This document shows positions 42,796 through 52,584 of a stretch of DNA of 64,000 nucleotides, piece after piece. Every line of letters begins with the position of its first letter. The first letter of the stretch is position 1. This stretch comes from an uncultured Lachnospiraceae bacterium (GTDB lineage: Bacteria; Bacillota; Clostridia; Lachnospirales; Lachnospiraceae): the NCBI GenBank assembly GCA_949051815.1, contig CARQVR010000002.1:102660-166659 (forward strand). The letters run 5' to 3'. The notes below the pieces were generated by a model. It worked only from the letters and a program-made list of their open reading frames with translations, had not been told where the DNA came from and did no database searches. Position numbers and translations under genes: made by a program.

Positions 42796-43937
42796 GAAAA
42801 GTCTGTGTTGTTGTTGCAAGCAGGGCAAACTATGGCAGGGTAAAACCGGTATTAAGGGCGGTTCAGGAGCATCCTGATTTGGAGCTGCAAATCGTTGTGG
42901 GCGCATCCATGCTGCTTGACAGGTATGGAAAAGCAGTGGACGTACTGAGAAAAGACGGATTTACACCTCTAAAGGAAGTTTATTATATGCTGGAGGGTGA
43001 GAACCTTGCGACTCAGGCGAAATCTACGGGAATGGGGATTATAGAGCTCTCCTCGGTTTTTCAGGAACTGGCGCCGGATGTTGTGATTACTGTTGCGGAT
43101 CGGTTTGAAACTATGGCGACGGCCATTGCTGCAAGTTATTTAAATATACCGCTGGCGCATATTCAGGGTGGAGAAATTACGGGGAATATTGATGAAACTG
43201 TGCGCCATGCGATAACTAAGCTGGCACATTATCATTTTCCGGCAACCGAGGAAAGCGGAAAACGAATTTTGAAAATGGGAGAAGAAGCGTGGCGGGTGAA
43301 GGTGACAGGCTGTCCGTCGATTGACACGCTATTAAGTGAAAAGGTACAGTTGGAAGACTGTAAAGAGTTTATCAAAAAGAGGACTGACACTACGATTGAC
43401 CTGAATAAGCCATTTATACTTCTCACACAGCATCCGGTGACTTCTGAGTATATGGATGGGCGGAAACAGGTTACGGAGACGCTTCATGCACTGAGAAGAT
43501 TTCCTGTGCAGAAAATGGTTTTATGGCCAAATATTGATGCGGGAAGTAATCTGGTGTCATTGGGAATCAGAGGTTTTCAGGACAGATACGGAAATGAGAA
43601 TTTCTTTTACTTTAAGAATTTTCCGCCGGAGGTGTATAACTGCTTTTTAGAGAATGCAGTTTGTCTTGTAGGCAACAGCAGCTCTTTTATTCGGGAGGCA
43701 TCCTTTTTGGGAACGCCTTCGGTTATTATCGGCAACCGGCAGGAGGGCCGCGAACATGGTAAAAATGTTATCTACGCGGATTATGACAGAGAAGATATCG
43801 CCCGGAAGGTGGAGCAGCAGCTTACTCACGGGAAATATGAGTCAGAGCATATCTTTGGCGCTGGAAAAGCAGGGAAGTTGATTGCAGAGTATCTTGCAGA
43901 TGTGAAGCTTGATATCAATAAGCGAATGACATATTAG
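42792..43937 (+). CDS. neuC: UDP-GlcNAc 2-epimerase, hydrolysing
   Basis: Releases a ManNAc-type sugar for NeuB from a UDP-HexNAc. VVVASRANYGRVKPVL is the NeuC form of the family start, VADRFETMATAIAASY and HIQGGEITGNIDETVRHAITKL are the NeuC/LegG-specific blocks, and LVGNSSSFIREASFLG is the C-terminal UDP site. 381 residues. ATG 42792 overlaps the neuB stop (ATGA), showing coupling. An earlier in-frame GTG at 42774 would add six residues inside neuB and is less likely. Confidence 0.92.
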   Translation: MRKVCVVVASRANYGRVKPVLRAVQEHPDLELQIVVGASMLLDRYGKAVDVLRKDGFTPLKEVYYMLEGENLATQAKSTGMGIIELSSVFQELAPDVVITVADRFETMATAIAASYLNIPLAHIQGGEITGNIDETVRHAITKLAHYHFPATEESGKRILKMGEEAWRVKVTGCPSIDTLLSEKVQLEDCKEFIKKRTDTTIDLNKPFILLTQHPVTSEYMDGRKQVTETLHALRRFPVQKMVLWPNIDAGSNLVSLGIRGFQDRYGNENFFYFKNFPPEVYNCFLENAVCLVGNSSSFIREASFLGTPSVIIGNRQEGREHGKNVIYADYDREDIARKVEQQLTHGKYESEHIFGAGKAGKLIAEYLADVKLDINKRMTY

Positions 43938-43951
43938 TAAGGGTGAAGCCG

Positions 43952-45001
43952 ATGAAGACATTGATAGATTGTTGGTTGGAAAACGCAGATAGTGAATGGA
44001 TTCGGAGCGAAATAGGCAGCCGGAAAGTATATATATGGGGAGCTTATTTCAATGGAAAGTCGGTAATGCAATGGCTGGAAAATACAGGGATTGGTGTGGC
44101 TGGCTTTATTGACGGGCATAAAGAAGGCGGCACATATGCCGAAAAAAGAATATTTCGTCCGCAGGAGGTTCTGGGGGATCAGAACTGCTATGTAATAGTA
44201 GCAGTAGTCGGTAAAAGGGCAGAAATTGAAGATTATCTGCTCCGCTATCATTATCAGAAAAAGGCAGATTATCTTTACATATCAGAAGAAATTCCGGAAG
44301 TAACGATATCTGCTGTTAAAAGTGCTTACAGAGATTGTAACGGCAATGAAATTATATATAAGGGAGAGGGAATACTACATTGTCGCATCCGTTTTAGGGG
44401 GTATCATAACAAACTGATTGTGGGGCAGGGTTTTGAGGCAAACAGTGAGTTTGAGATCACAATGGAGAATGGCGGAACAGTGGTAATCGGAAATTATTTC
44501 CGGACGGAAGGAAGAGTCAATATAGAAGTGGCAGCTTTTGGCAGTCTGGAGATAGGCAATAACTGTTATATTATGCGCGATTCAAGACTGAGCATAAAGG
44601 CGGAGGGAAGCATCACTGTTGGGAATTATGTAACTGCGGGCGAACGATTTCTTGCAATGGGTTCGAAGCATTCACCTGTCACCATAGGAAATGACTGCAT
44701 GTTTTCCCATGATGTTACGATACTGTCAACGAGTGCACATAGTATATTTGATTTGGTGAGGAAAGAAAATCTTACAAACAAAAAGGAAAAATATGTGCAG
44801 GTAGGAGATCATGTATGGCTGGGGAAGAATGTAATTGTCCTGTATAATTCCAATATAGGGAAAGGCAGCATTGCAGGTGCGGGGAGCGTTGTTAAAGGGG
44901 ATTTTGGTGAAAACACTGTAATAGCAGGTAATCCCGCAAAAGCAGTAAGTAACAATTGCACATGGGACAGACGTATAGGAATAGAATTCGGAGATATATA
45001 A
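43952..45001 (+). CDS. Hexapeptide-repeat acetyltransferase with N-terminal Rossmann-like domain
   Basis: About 349 residues. Residues 25-110 contain KVYIWGAYFNGKSVMQWL and FIDGHKEGG, the same kind of nucleotide-binding-like domain as the FkbM protein upstream. The C-terminal half is a left-handed beta-helix (FGSLEIGNNCYIMRDSRLSI), with STSAHSIFDL supplying the His and VQVGDHVWLGKNVIVL the CoA-side repeats. It probably O- or N-acetylates the nonulosonate or a linked sugar, given the neuB/neuC neighbours. Confidence 0.82.
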   Translation: MKTLIDCWLENADSEWIRSEIGSRKVYIWGAYFNGKSVMQWLENTGIGVAGFIDGHKEGGTYAEKRIFRPQEVLGDQNCYVIVAVVGKRAEIEDYLLRYHYQKKADYLYISEEIPEVTISAVKSAYRDCNGNEIIYKGEGILHCRIRFRGYHNKLIVGQGFEANSEFEITMENGGTVVIGNYFRTEGRVNIEVAAFGSLEIGNNCYIMRDSRLSIKAEGSITVGNYVTAGERFLAMGSKHSPVTIGNDCMFSHDVTILSTSAHSIFDLVRKENLTNKKEKYVQVGDHVWLGKNVIVLYNSNIGKGSIAGAGSVVKGDFGENTVIAGNPAKAVSNNCTWDRRIGIEFGDI

Positions 45002-45003
45002 AC

Positions 45004-46464
45004 ATGTCTTTTAGATTGCAGAAAACAAAACCGATACTGATTTGCGGGAATAATGTGCGGGCATCAATACTCGTGTCCAACTTAGAGAAGCAGGGATATA
45101 AAAACATATCAATTACGGACAGCAGATTAGAAGGATTTGATGGGAACGCAGAGGACACGATCCTGTTTATTGCCTTTCAAAATGCACTGCAACACGATGA
45201 TGTGGCGGAAAGTATGTATCAGAAGGGATTTGCAGACATATTTTTTCTCCCGACGAAAGGGTGTATCAATGATAAGAACGCTGATTTGCTGCGCAGAATG
45301 TACAATGCGCTGCTCTACGGAAGCGTTGATGAAGCGATAGAGGTTCCAAGCTACGAGGAAGTAAAAAACCGGGATTTTTCCATTAAAAATGGAATGATTG
45401 CGGACGAGCAGGGGATGGTTACATTCTGGGCCCGTATAGAGAGTATATTTGTAAATGATGTGTGTAAAAAAAACAATCAGTATGGACTACAGTATTATGG
45501 TGCGAATCTGGCGCTTGCGGAACATTACCGCAGTTTGTTTGACATGATGGAAGACCGGGAGAAGTGCCGGGAGTATTTAACAGAGTACTTTGAAGCCCAG
45601 TCGTATCTGGACGCTGACAGAAAGGTTATTACAGAAAAAATAGTTGACAGATATCAGCTCTTTTTAATGTATAAGCGGGAGTTGAATAAGGGGATGGATT
45701 TTTTTATTTCTTCCGCGTCCATTGTTGAAGGAAACGCAATGGGAGGGCTGCATATAAAAGAGGGACTTCACAGGGCGGTCTTTCTTATGACGCAGAATCT
45801 ATCCTATCTGCCTGTTATGATGCGGAAGGAAGAATTTTACAACTTATATTCCCAAAATGTGCTGGAGAAAGTGCGGGATTTTTTTGTGCGGGAAAATATA
45901 AAGAGGACGGTGACGCCGATTGCTCATCCCGCATTTTATAATTTTCCGGCAGAGAAGGAAAACGTGGAACCCTCTGTATTGACGGCAGTTAACCGCTTTT
46001 TGGGAATAGAGGGGATAAGCGGGAAAAGAATTCTTGATATGAGCGACTATAACTCCTATTTTGCCCGTAATGCGGGCAGGAGGTCATGCAGAAATGCGGC
46101 ACAGGAGATAGAAAGTTGGGAAGATAATGAGATCAGCCTGCAGCTTGCATGTCTGTACAATGAGCTGCTTGGCATTAAAAATGTAAAGATTTTAAGCGGA
46201 CAGCCGCCGGTGTTTGAAAAGGCGTATGATATTGTTTTTGTTATGGGGAAACATACGGAGATATTCGGCAGTGGGGAATGGTTGAGAAAACTGGGTGAAA
46301 ATACGAAAGAAACTTTGTTTTTTGAAGCGGAAGAAAATGAGGTGGAAGAGAAGAAACACAGGATTATGTCGGCAACCGGTTTCAATAGATATGTAACGAT
46401 TCACAGATATTATGATAGTTCCGGTAAGAGGGAAGTTGGTGCTTTTCAGAAAGAGGGAATGTGA
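45004..46464 (+). CDS. Unrecognised glycan-locus protein with N-terminal Rossmann-like and GxHR domains
   Basis: 486 residues. It starts at ATG 45004 behind GGAGA, two bases after the previous stop. The N-terminus PILICGNNVRASILVSNLEK resembles the YIWGxxxxG domain of its neighbours. Near residue 255 is GGLHIKEGLHRAVFLMTQN, a G-x-H-R motif like the ParB/sulfiredoxin fold. The C-terminal part has KAYDIVFVMGKHTE, loosely like a methyltransferase fold without a clear SAM loop. Its paralogue follows directly. No function assigned. Confidence 0.65.
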   Translation: MSFRLQKTKPILICGNNVRASILVSNLEKQGYKNISITDSRLEGFDGNAEDTILFIAFQNALQHDDVAESMYQKGFADIFFLPTKGCINDKNADLLRRMYNALLYGSVDEAIEVPSYEEVKNRDFSIKNGMIADEQGMVTFWARIESIFVNDVCKKNNQYGLQYYGANLALAEHYRSLFDMMEDREKCREYLTEYFEAQSYLDADRKVITEKIVDRYQLFLMYKRELNKGMDFFISSASIVEGNAMGGLHIKEGLHRAVFLMTQNLSYLPVMMRKEEFYNLYSQNVLEKVRDFFVRENIKRTVTPIAHPAFYNFPAEKENVEPSVLTAVNRFLGIEGISGKRILDMSDYNSYFARNAGRRSCRNAAQEIESWEDNEISLQLACLYNELLGIKNVKILSGQPPVFEKAYDIVFVMGKHTEIFGSGEWLRKLGENTKETLFFEAEENEVEEKKHRIMSATGFNRYVTIHRYYDSSGKREVGAFQKEGM

Positions 46465-47900
46465 TGAATGACTATACGATGAAGGGAAAAAAGATTTTAA
46501 TATATGGAGCCGCTTCTTATGGCAAAAGAATATATGAGCGGTTTATGGAGAATGGATATGAGGTGGCAGGGTTTGTAGATAAGCGTGCGGATGAAGTTAC
46601 AGAGTTTATGGGTTTGAAGGTCATAAATCCGGAGAGCAGTCTGGACGCGTATGAGGATGCTGTTTTATTTGTCGCCGTAAAGAATGTATTTGAACATAGC
46701 AATATAGTAAAATATCTGCTTACCAGGGGGCTGCATAAAATTATTTACAGATCTTATGCGGTACTCACCGGATTGGGGAATGATGCACAGAAAAGAATCA
46801 ACAGGGTGTATTCGCTGATTGATGAAGACTCTTTTTCAGAAATTATGTCCATTCCGGCTGTATATGAGGAAAATATATTTGAGAAAAGGGATAATGCGGT
46901 AGTATGGGAAGCGGATGAAGAGATGGTTGCCAAAATTCCATGGCAGAGTGTATTCACAAATAGAAAAAAGGAAAACAGTAGTATTTGGAGCAGTGTAAAC
47001 GTGGCACAGCTGATCCCGCACATTGCTTTTTTTTCATATTTACTGGGTAACGCGGAAGAGGGAGCAGAGGAGTACCTGGAATTTTGTGAAAAGGCGGCAA
47101 GGCGGCAGGAAGGAATTGCGATTACGGAAAGATGGAAAGAGAATGTGATCCGTAACCGGAAAACAGTTTTTCAACAGATGAATCTGGCATATGAATTGGA
47201 ACCGGATTTTTTTGTGGATAATGCCCCGGCAGCGGAATGGAATACACAGACACATTGCTTTAACCTGAAAAGCGGGAAACACAGGGCAGCGTTCCTGATT
47301 GCAAAAGGCAATAAGTATATTCCCCTTCGAATCAGCAAAAATGATTATGCTTTATATTGTAACGGTAAAGATGATATTGTCGATGAGGGAGAGCGGCTTT
47401 ACCATCATAGAATTCTGCATCCACAGTATTTAAAACTTCCTTTTGTGGAGTGGGATTTTTACAGCCGGATGGAACTGGTGCTGCTTCAATTTATGACAAG
47501 AAAATTTATGTACCCGGCGGACAAAATATCTTTAAGTGACAATAGTATGCTGGTTGCCGCCAAAGAGGACTTTGGCAGTATAGCCAGAACATTTTCTTAT
47601 CTGGGCATGTATGTGGAGCGTCTGTCCTGCGATGAAATGGATCTGGTTAAAAAAATAGACCGGCTCATGCAGACGCCGGCTGCTTTGAAGGATGTAGATG
47701 ATATCGGGAAGAATACCTTTGATTTTGGACTGATTGAGTATACTTTATATGCGCAGATGGATCAGGAAGAAATGGCGGGAAAATTCAAAAAAGGAATATT
47801 TTTGCTGGGAGCAGAAGAAGAGCTTCGGGGTTGCAAGGGAACCTTGATTTTTGAGGGAATCAGAGGCGCTACAGTTTGGCAGCTTGTTTTGAAAGAGTAA
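46464..47900 (+). CDS. Unrecognised glycan-locus protein, paralogue of the preceding gene
   Basis: 478 residues. The N-terminus ILIYGAASYGKRIYERFMENG and GFVDKRADEV form the same Rossmann-like domain. CFNLKSGKHRAAFLIAKGNKYIPLRI (20-residue core SGKHRAAFLIAKGNKYIPLR) aligns with the GLHRAVFLM region of the preceding protein. ATG 46464 lies in the overlap with that gene's stop codon, so the two are coupled. Perhaps a sugar-modifying or regulatory enzyme. Function unknown. Confidence 0.65.
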   Translation: MNDYTMKGKKILIYGAASYGKRIYERFMENGYEVAGFVDKRADEVTEFMGLKVINPESSLDAYEDAVLFVAVKNVFEHSNIVKYLLTRGLHKIIYRSYAVLTGLGNDAQKRINRVYSLIDEDSFSEIMSIPAVYEENIFEKRDNAVVWEADEEMVAKIPWQSVFTNRKKENSSIWSSVNVAQLIPHIAFFSYLLGNAEEGAEEYLEFCEKAARRQEGIAITERWKENVIRNRKTVFQQMNLAYELEPDFFVDNAPAAEWNTQTHCFNLKSGKHRAAFLIAKGNKYIPLRISKNDYALYCNGKDDIVDEGERLYHHRILHPQYLKLPFVEWDFYSRMELVLLQFMTRKFMYPADKISLSDNSMLVAAKEDFGSIARTFSYLGMYVERLSCDEMDLVKKIDRLMQTPAALKDVDDIGKNTFDFGLIEYTLYAQMDQEEMAGKFKKGIFLLGAEEELRGCKGTLIFEGIRGATVWQLVLKE

Positions 47901-47932
47901 TGGTATTGTGATAAATGTAACGGAGGTGCGGG

Positions 47933-49459
47933 ATGGCCAGATTAAATACAGAGTTTATGGATGATACTACGGGGTTTCAGTCTAAGGTTGAGGATGAGCT
48001 GGAGTTGGCAGTGTGCGCGGCGCTGGAAAAGGGAGTGGATTTTCCGGATGAAATACAGAACCGGGAAGTGTATGAGCAGCTTTCCGGGGAAAGACATGAA
48101 GTGCTGCGCTGGTACCCGTTTAAGCCGGATGCAAGTATTTTGGAAATCGGGGCCGGCATGGGTGCATTAACCGGTGTGCTGGCTGAAAAAGCGAAAGAAG
48201 TCACCTGTTTAGAAAAAAAGCAAAGCAGATGCCGTATTCTTGAGAAAAGATTTATGAATTGCAGTAAGGTTCATGTTTGCAATGTTAACTATGCGGATTT
48301 TGTTCCTGAGAAGACATTTGATTATGTGGTTTTGCACGATGTCACGGGATACGCAAAGAAATATTTTAAGGATGAGTCGGCGCATGTCGGTTTCTTTGCC
48401 AGACTGAAATCGTTTCTTTCACCGTCTGGGGTTTTGCTTGTTTTGACAGAAAACCGGCTGGGTCTAAAATATTTTTCAGGTGCATATGAAGAGTATTCTG
48501 GAAAGTTTTTTACCGGGTTAAACAACTTTGACGGATATAATTATATTAAGACATTTACAAAAAATGAAATTATGTGCATGGGTGAGAGGGCCGGATTTAA
48601 ACACTGCCGGTTTTATTACCCATATCCGGACTTGTCTTTTCCTGTGCAGATTTATACGGATGAAATACTGGAGAAAATGTATTACGGAGCTCATGAGGCG
48701 CCTTACGCGAAAGACAAGTTTGTCCTTTTTGATGAGCAGAGGATGTTTGCTACGCTGCAAAAGGAAAGTGTAATTGATAAGTTTGTAAATGCATTTATTG
48801 TGGAATTAAGTATGGAAGAACAGGAGCAGCGGGTGTTTTACTACCGGGCAATAGATTCTCATGCAGGTGGAAGGAAGTATGAACTTGTGAAGAATTTGCC
48901 TGTTGGTATCAGAGCCGACCGCTATTTGACAGATATGCTGGAACAGTTGGCAGACGGATTGGCAGAAAACAGGAAAGAAAAAGCGGAGATGCTGTTTGCG
49001 TTTTTGGTGAAGTGTGTAAAGATGGTTTCGGATAAGAACCTGCTATATACAATTCAGGACATATATGTGGATCAGGATGAGATTTACCTGAATGATCAGA
49101 ATGGAATTGCGGCAGACGGGTACGAGGCATATAAGGCATGTTACTTTTTATATGATTTTTACAGGTTTTATATCAGGGGCAGACAGGATTATGAAAAGTG
49201 GCTTCCCTTTCATCGGCTATGCAGGCAGTGCGGGATAGCTGCTGAACAGATGAAACGGTTTTTCGAAGTGCAAAAAGCGGCTTCTCACGGGCAGGAATTT
49301 CATTATGGCAGAAAATATTATGGCAATCTGATTTATCCGATCGACATTTATAAGAATGGGGATCTGATTATGGAAGATTTTCCGGCGCGTGTGGATGAGG
49401 AAGAAGAACTGCTGATGCGGGAGGAACAGTTATTAGAAACCATGGGGGAAGGGAAATGA
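47933..49459 (+). CDS. SAM-dependent methyltransferase with large C-terminal extension
   Basis: 508 residues. ILEIGAGMGALTGVLAEKA near residue 68 is motif I, VTCLEKKQSRC motif II and DYVVLHDVTGYAKKY motif IV. The remaining 250 residues, including FHYGRKYYGNLIYPIDIYKNG, are of a kind often joined to methyltransferases in clostridial glycan loci and not assigned to a known fold. GGAGG precedes ATG 47933. Overlaps the next gene by four bases. Confidence 0.75.
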   Translation: MARLNTEFMDDTTGFQSKVEDELELAVCAALEKGVDFPDEIQNREVYEQLSGERHEVLRWYPFKPDASILEIGAGMGALTGVLAEKAKEVTCLEKKQSRCRILEKRFMNCSKVHVCNVNYADFVPEKTFDYVVLHDVTGYAKKYFKDESAHVGFFARLKSFLSPSGVLLVLTENRLGLKYFSGAYEEYSGKFFTGLNNFDGYNYIKTFTKNEIMCMGERAGFKHCRFYYPYPDLSFPVQIYTDEILEKMYYGAHEAPYAKDKFVLFDEQRMFATLQKESVIDKFVNAFIVELSMEEQEQRVFYYRAIDSHAGGRKYELVKNLPVGIRADRYLTDMLEQLADGLAENRKEKAEMLFAFLVKCVKMVSDKNLLYTIQDIYVDQDEIYLNDQNGIAADGYEAYKACYFLYDFYRFYIRGRQDYEKWLPFHRLCRQCGIAAEQMKRFFEVQKAASHGQEFHYGRKYYGNLIYPIDIYKNGDLIMEDFPARVDEEEELLMREEQLLETMGEGK

Positions 49460-50286
49460 ATGACGTAATATGCAGATATATAGATGAGCGGATGAAGCGG
49501 TGTGAAGAAATATATGATATCAGCGTGATTGCATGGTTCCTGCGTGATAAGGGAACGCCAAGAAAAAATAGTGATTTGGATATTGTTTTTCTCTTCAAGA
49601 ACAGAGCAGACAGAAAATGCAGGGCAATCCATGATATTATCGGATATGGTTTTGATTTTTGGGGATGGGATGTGTGTGATGCGATTGAGACCGTTAAGTG
49701 TTCCCATGAAAATTTTTACAAGAATCCGACCGGGGAATTGAAAGATATTTATTTATCCGCGGAGCATAAAAGAGGCGGGCTGGGTTATTTCGGCGGATTG
49801 TACTGGATGGTTGGCAGCCAGATAGCAGGAGGGGATGCCCGGTTTTTATCTGATGGTGTGGAATTGCTGGATCAGATTATGGAGAGGAAAATTATAGTAA
49901 ATTATCTGATCGCACCGCTAGGGGAAAGGGTTGAACGTTTGCAGTATACGAACGGTATGGCGTCCTATGAATATTTGAACACGCTATGGCGTTTAGAGTT
50001 GGCAAGAAGTATATTAGCAGGCGGGAAACCGGGAGAAACTGATTTCGTCGAGCTGGCTGACCGGTTTATAGAGGGAGAGATTTTAACGTTGATAAAATCT
50101 CTTATGCACGTCTATAAAGATTCCCTGAGTAAATATTCTCAAAGATTCGCATTAGAGCCGTTAAATGCATTTATTGCTGACGAGCTTGGGAATGTTACGG
50201 CAGAAATGATGAAACTTGTGCCGGAAAGGGAAAAAAGCAGTCTGAATCTTCTCGACAGACTAAGTAATCTGGTAATCGGGTTTTAA
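49456..50286 (+). CDS. DNA-polymerase-beta-superfamily nucleotidyltransferase-like protein
   Basis: 276 residues. WFLRDKGTPRKNSDLDIVFLF near residues 27-47 is the S-D-x-D core of a pol-beta nucleotidyltransferase (strand, then acidic pair), though the usual G-S is replaced by a K-G-T-P turn. The rest is helical and resembles the RlaP/YcgL group. Coupled by an ATGA overlap to the methyltransferase. It might nucleotidylate a small molecule or protein. The locus gives no clearer hint. Confidence 0.6.
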   Translation: MNDVICRYIDERMKRCEEIYDISVIAWFLRDKGTPRKNSDLDIVFLFKNRADRKCRAIHDIIGYGFDFWGWDVCDAIETVKCSHENFYKNPTGELKDIYLSAEHKRGGLGYFGGLYWMVGSQIAGGDARFLSDGVELLDQIMERKIIVNYLIAPLGERVERLQYTNGMASYEYLNTLWRLELARSILAGGKPGETDFVELADRFIEGEILTLIKSLMHVYKDSLSKYSQRFALEPLNAFIADELGNVTAEMMKLVPEREKSSLNLLDRLSNLVIGF

Positions 50287-50353
50287 TGTATGGTAAATGG
50301 ATGAATAAATTAGCTGGTAAAATGCATAAGAGAAGAATAAGGGCGGTGGGGAG

Positions 50354-51124
50354 ATGAAAGTAGTCATTCTGGCAGGAGGATACGGAACGAGGATTTCGGA
50401 GGAGAGCCATTTGAAGCCGAAACCGATGATAGAAATCGGAGACAAGCCGATACTCTGGCATATCATGAAACTATATTCTCATTACGGTTTTCATGAGTTC
50501 GTCATATGCTGTGGCTACATGCAGCATGTTATTAAACAGTGGTTTGCCAATTATTATCTGTACAACTGTGACGTTACTTTTGATTTTACCAGAGAAAACA
50601 AGCTGATTGTGCATAACAGTGAGGTAGAAGATTGGAAAGTAACGCTGGTGGACACCGGGCTAAATACCGGCACAGGCGGAAGGATAAAGCAGATCCGGAA
50701 GTATATAGGCAATGAAACCTTCATGATGACATATGGAGACGGCGTGTCAGATGTAAATCTGGAAAAGCTATTGCAGTTCCATAGAGAGAAGCGGGCTGTT
50801 GTCACGTTGACGGCGGCTAAGATCAGACAGCGTTTCGGTGTGCTTACGATTGATGGCAATTCTGATATTACGAGTTTCAGGGAAAAATCAGAGAGTGATT
50901 CGGAACGTGTCAATGCCGGGTTTATGGTCATGGAACCGGAAGTATTTGATTATATTGACGGGGATGTGTATTTTGAGAAGGAGCCGCTTGAGAGTCTTGC
51001 GCAGGCCGGAAAACTGTCCGCATTTAAATTTGACGGTTTTTGGAAACCGATGGATACGATGCGGGATAAGATGCAGCTGGAAGAACTGTGGAGCGGTGGA
51101 GACGCACCATGGAAGGTGTGGTGA
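50354..51124 (+). CDS. rfbF: Glucose-1-phosphate cytidylyltransferase
   Basis: Makes CDP-glucose from CTP and glucose-1-phosphate. VVILAGGYGTRISEES and KPKPMIEIGDKPILWHIMK are the family start, MMTYGDGVSDV the metal site, and FDGFWKPMDTMRDKM the diagnostic C-terminus. 256 residues, normal. GGTGGGGAG precedes ATG. It starts the CDP-dideoxy-sugar block with rfbH and rfbG downstream. Confidence 0.95.
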   Translation: MKVVILAGGYGTRISEESHLKPKPMIEIGDKPILWHIMKLYSHYGFHEFVICCGYMQHVIKQWFANYYLYNCDVTFDFTRENKLIVHNSEVEDWKVTLVDTGLNTGTGGRIKQIRKYIGNETFMMTYGDGVSDVNLEKLLQFHREKRAVVTLTAAKIRQRFGVLTIDGNSDITSFREKSESDSERVNAGFMVMEPEVFDYIDGDVYFEKEPLESLAQAGKLSAFKFDGFWKPMDTMRDKMQLEELWSGGDAPWKVW

Positions 51125-51129
51125 GCAGT

Positions 51130-51158
51130 TTGCAATCCGCCATAACTGCTGGTATACT
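51130..51158 (+). promoter_or_regulatory. Promoter upstream of rfbH
   Basis: TTGCAA (51130-51135), 17-base spacer, TATACT (51153-51158), in the gap after rfbF and 49 bases before the rfbH start at 51208. Confidence 0.7.
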
Positions 51159-51207
51159 ATCTCTATAATCCCGTTTTGGCATATTATGGGACGTGAAAGG
51201 AACTGCT

Positions 51208-52560
51208 ATGTTTGAAAATAAGACAGAATCGGAAGCACGACAGGAAATACTAAATCACGTAAAGGAATACTGCGATACTTTCCATAAGAAAAAACCGTAT
51301 CAGACAGGTGACCGCATTCCCTACGCTTCCCGTGTCTACGACAGCGCGGAAATGACCAATCTGGTGGACAGTGCGCTGGAATTCTGGCTGACTGCGGGGC
51401 GCTATACGGACCGGTTTGAAAGTGAATTTGCGAAATATCTGGAAGTGAAGCACTGTTCGCTGGTGAACTCCGGATCTTCGGCCAACCTCCTCGCTTTTAT
51501 GGCGCTGACGTCTCCTCTGCTGGGGGAGCGGGCGATTCGCAGAGGGGATGAAGTCATTACGGTGGCGGCAGGATTTCCGACTACGGTGGCGCCAATCATT
51601 CAATACGGCGCGGTGCCGGTGTTTGTGGATGTGACGATACCGCAGTACAATATAGATGTCACTATGCTGGAGGAAGCGCGGTCAGGGAAAACAAAGGCCA
51701 TAATGATTGCCCATACGCTGGGGAATCCGTTTGACCTTAAGGCAGTCAGTGCATTCTGCAAAAAATACGGACTGTGGCTGGTGGAAGATAACTGTGACGC
51801 GCTGGGGTCTGAGTATACGCTGGACGGCGTGACGAAACTCACAGGAACGGTCGGTGATATCGGCACATCCAGCTTTTATCCGCCGCATCACATGACGATG
51901 GGTGAGGGCGGTGCGGTTTACACGGATAATCCGCTGCTTCATAAATGCATCCGGTCATTCAGGGACTGGGGGCGTGACTGCGTCTGCCCGTCCGGGCGGG
52001 ACAACCTGTGCGGGCACCGGTTTGACGGGCAATACGGCGGGCTGCCGAAGGGATATGACCATAAATATGTCTATTCGCATTTTGGGTATAATCTGAAAGC
52101 GACAGATATGCAGGCAGCGGTTGGCTGCGCGCAGCTTGAGAAATTTCCGTCCTTTGTGGAGCGGCGCAGACATAATTTTGACAGACTGAAAGACAGACTG
52201 CTTCAATCGGAGAAAACTGCGGATATTCAGGATAAACTGATATTGCCGGAGGCTTGCGAAAACGCGAATCCAAGCTGGTTCGGATTTGTGGTGACATGCA
52301 GGGACGGAGTAAGCCGCGAGGAGACCGTGCGGTATCTGGAAGGACACGGAATACAGACGCGGATGCTTTTTGCGGGAAACCTGACCAAGCATCCCTGCTT
52401 TGACGAAATGCGAAAGAGCGGCGAGGGCTTTCGTGTGGCTGGAAAGTTAGAAAATACGGATCGAATTATGGCGGATACTTTCTGGATCGGGGTGTATCCG
52501 GGCATGACGGATGAGATGATAGATTATATGGCGGATATGCTGGCTGAGGCGGTTTGCTAG
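51208..52560 (+). CDS. rfbH: CDP-4-keto-6-deoxyglucose 3-dehydrase (E1)
   Basis: A PMP- and [2Fe-2S]-dependent enzyme that removes the C3 hydroxyl of CDP-4-keto-6-deoxyglucose. VEDNCDALGSEY is the Asp motif, and TSSFYPPHHMTMGEGGAV has His where aminotransferases have the PLP Lys, the hallmark of E1. DWGRDCVCPSGRDNLCG supplies the iron-sulfur cysteines. About 450 residues. AAAGGA precedes ATG 51208; an in-frame GTG 15 bases earlier is less likely. The partner reductase E3 is not in the window. Confidence 0.95.
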   Translation: MFENKTESEARQEILNHVKEYCDTFHKKKPYQTGDRIPYASRVYDSAEMTNLVDSALEFWLTAGRYTDRFESEFAKYLEVKHCSLVNSGSSANLLAFMALTSPLLGERAIRRGDEVITVAAGFPTTVAPIIQYGAVPVFVDVTIPQYNIDVTMLEEARSGKTKAIMIAHTLGNPFDLKAVSAFCKKYGLWLVEDNCDALGSEYTLDGVTKLTGTVGDIGTSSFYPPHHMTMGEGGAVYTDNPLLHKCIRSFRDWGRDCVCPSGRDNLCGHRFDGQYGGLPKGYDHKYVYSHFGYNLKATDMQAAVGCAQLEKFPSFVERRRHNFDRLKDRLLQSEKTADIQDKLILPEACENANPSWFGFVVTCRDGVSREETVRYLEGHGIQTRMLFAGNLTKHPCFDEMRKSGEGFRVAGKLENTDRIMADTFWIGVYPGMTDEMIDYMADMLAEAVC

Positions 52561-52584
52561 TATGGAAACGTACAGAAATGGGGC

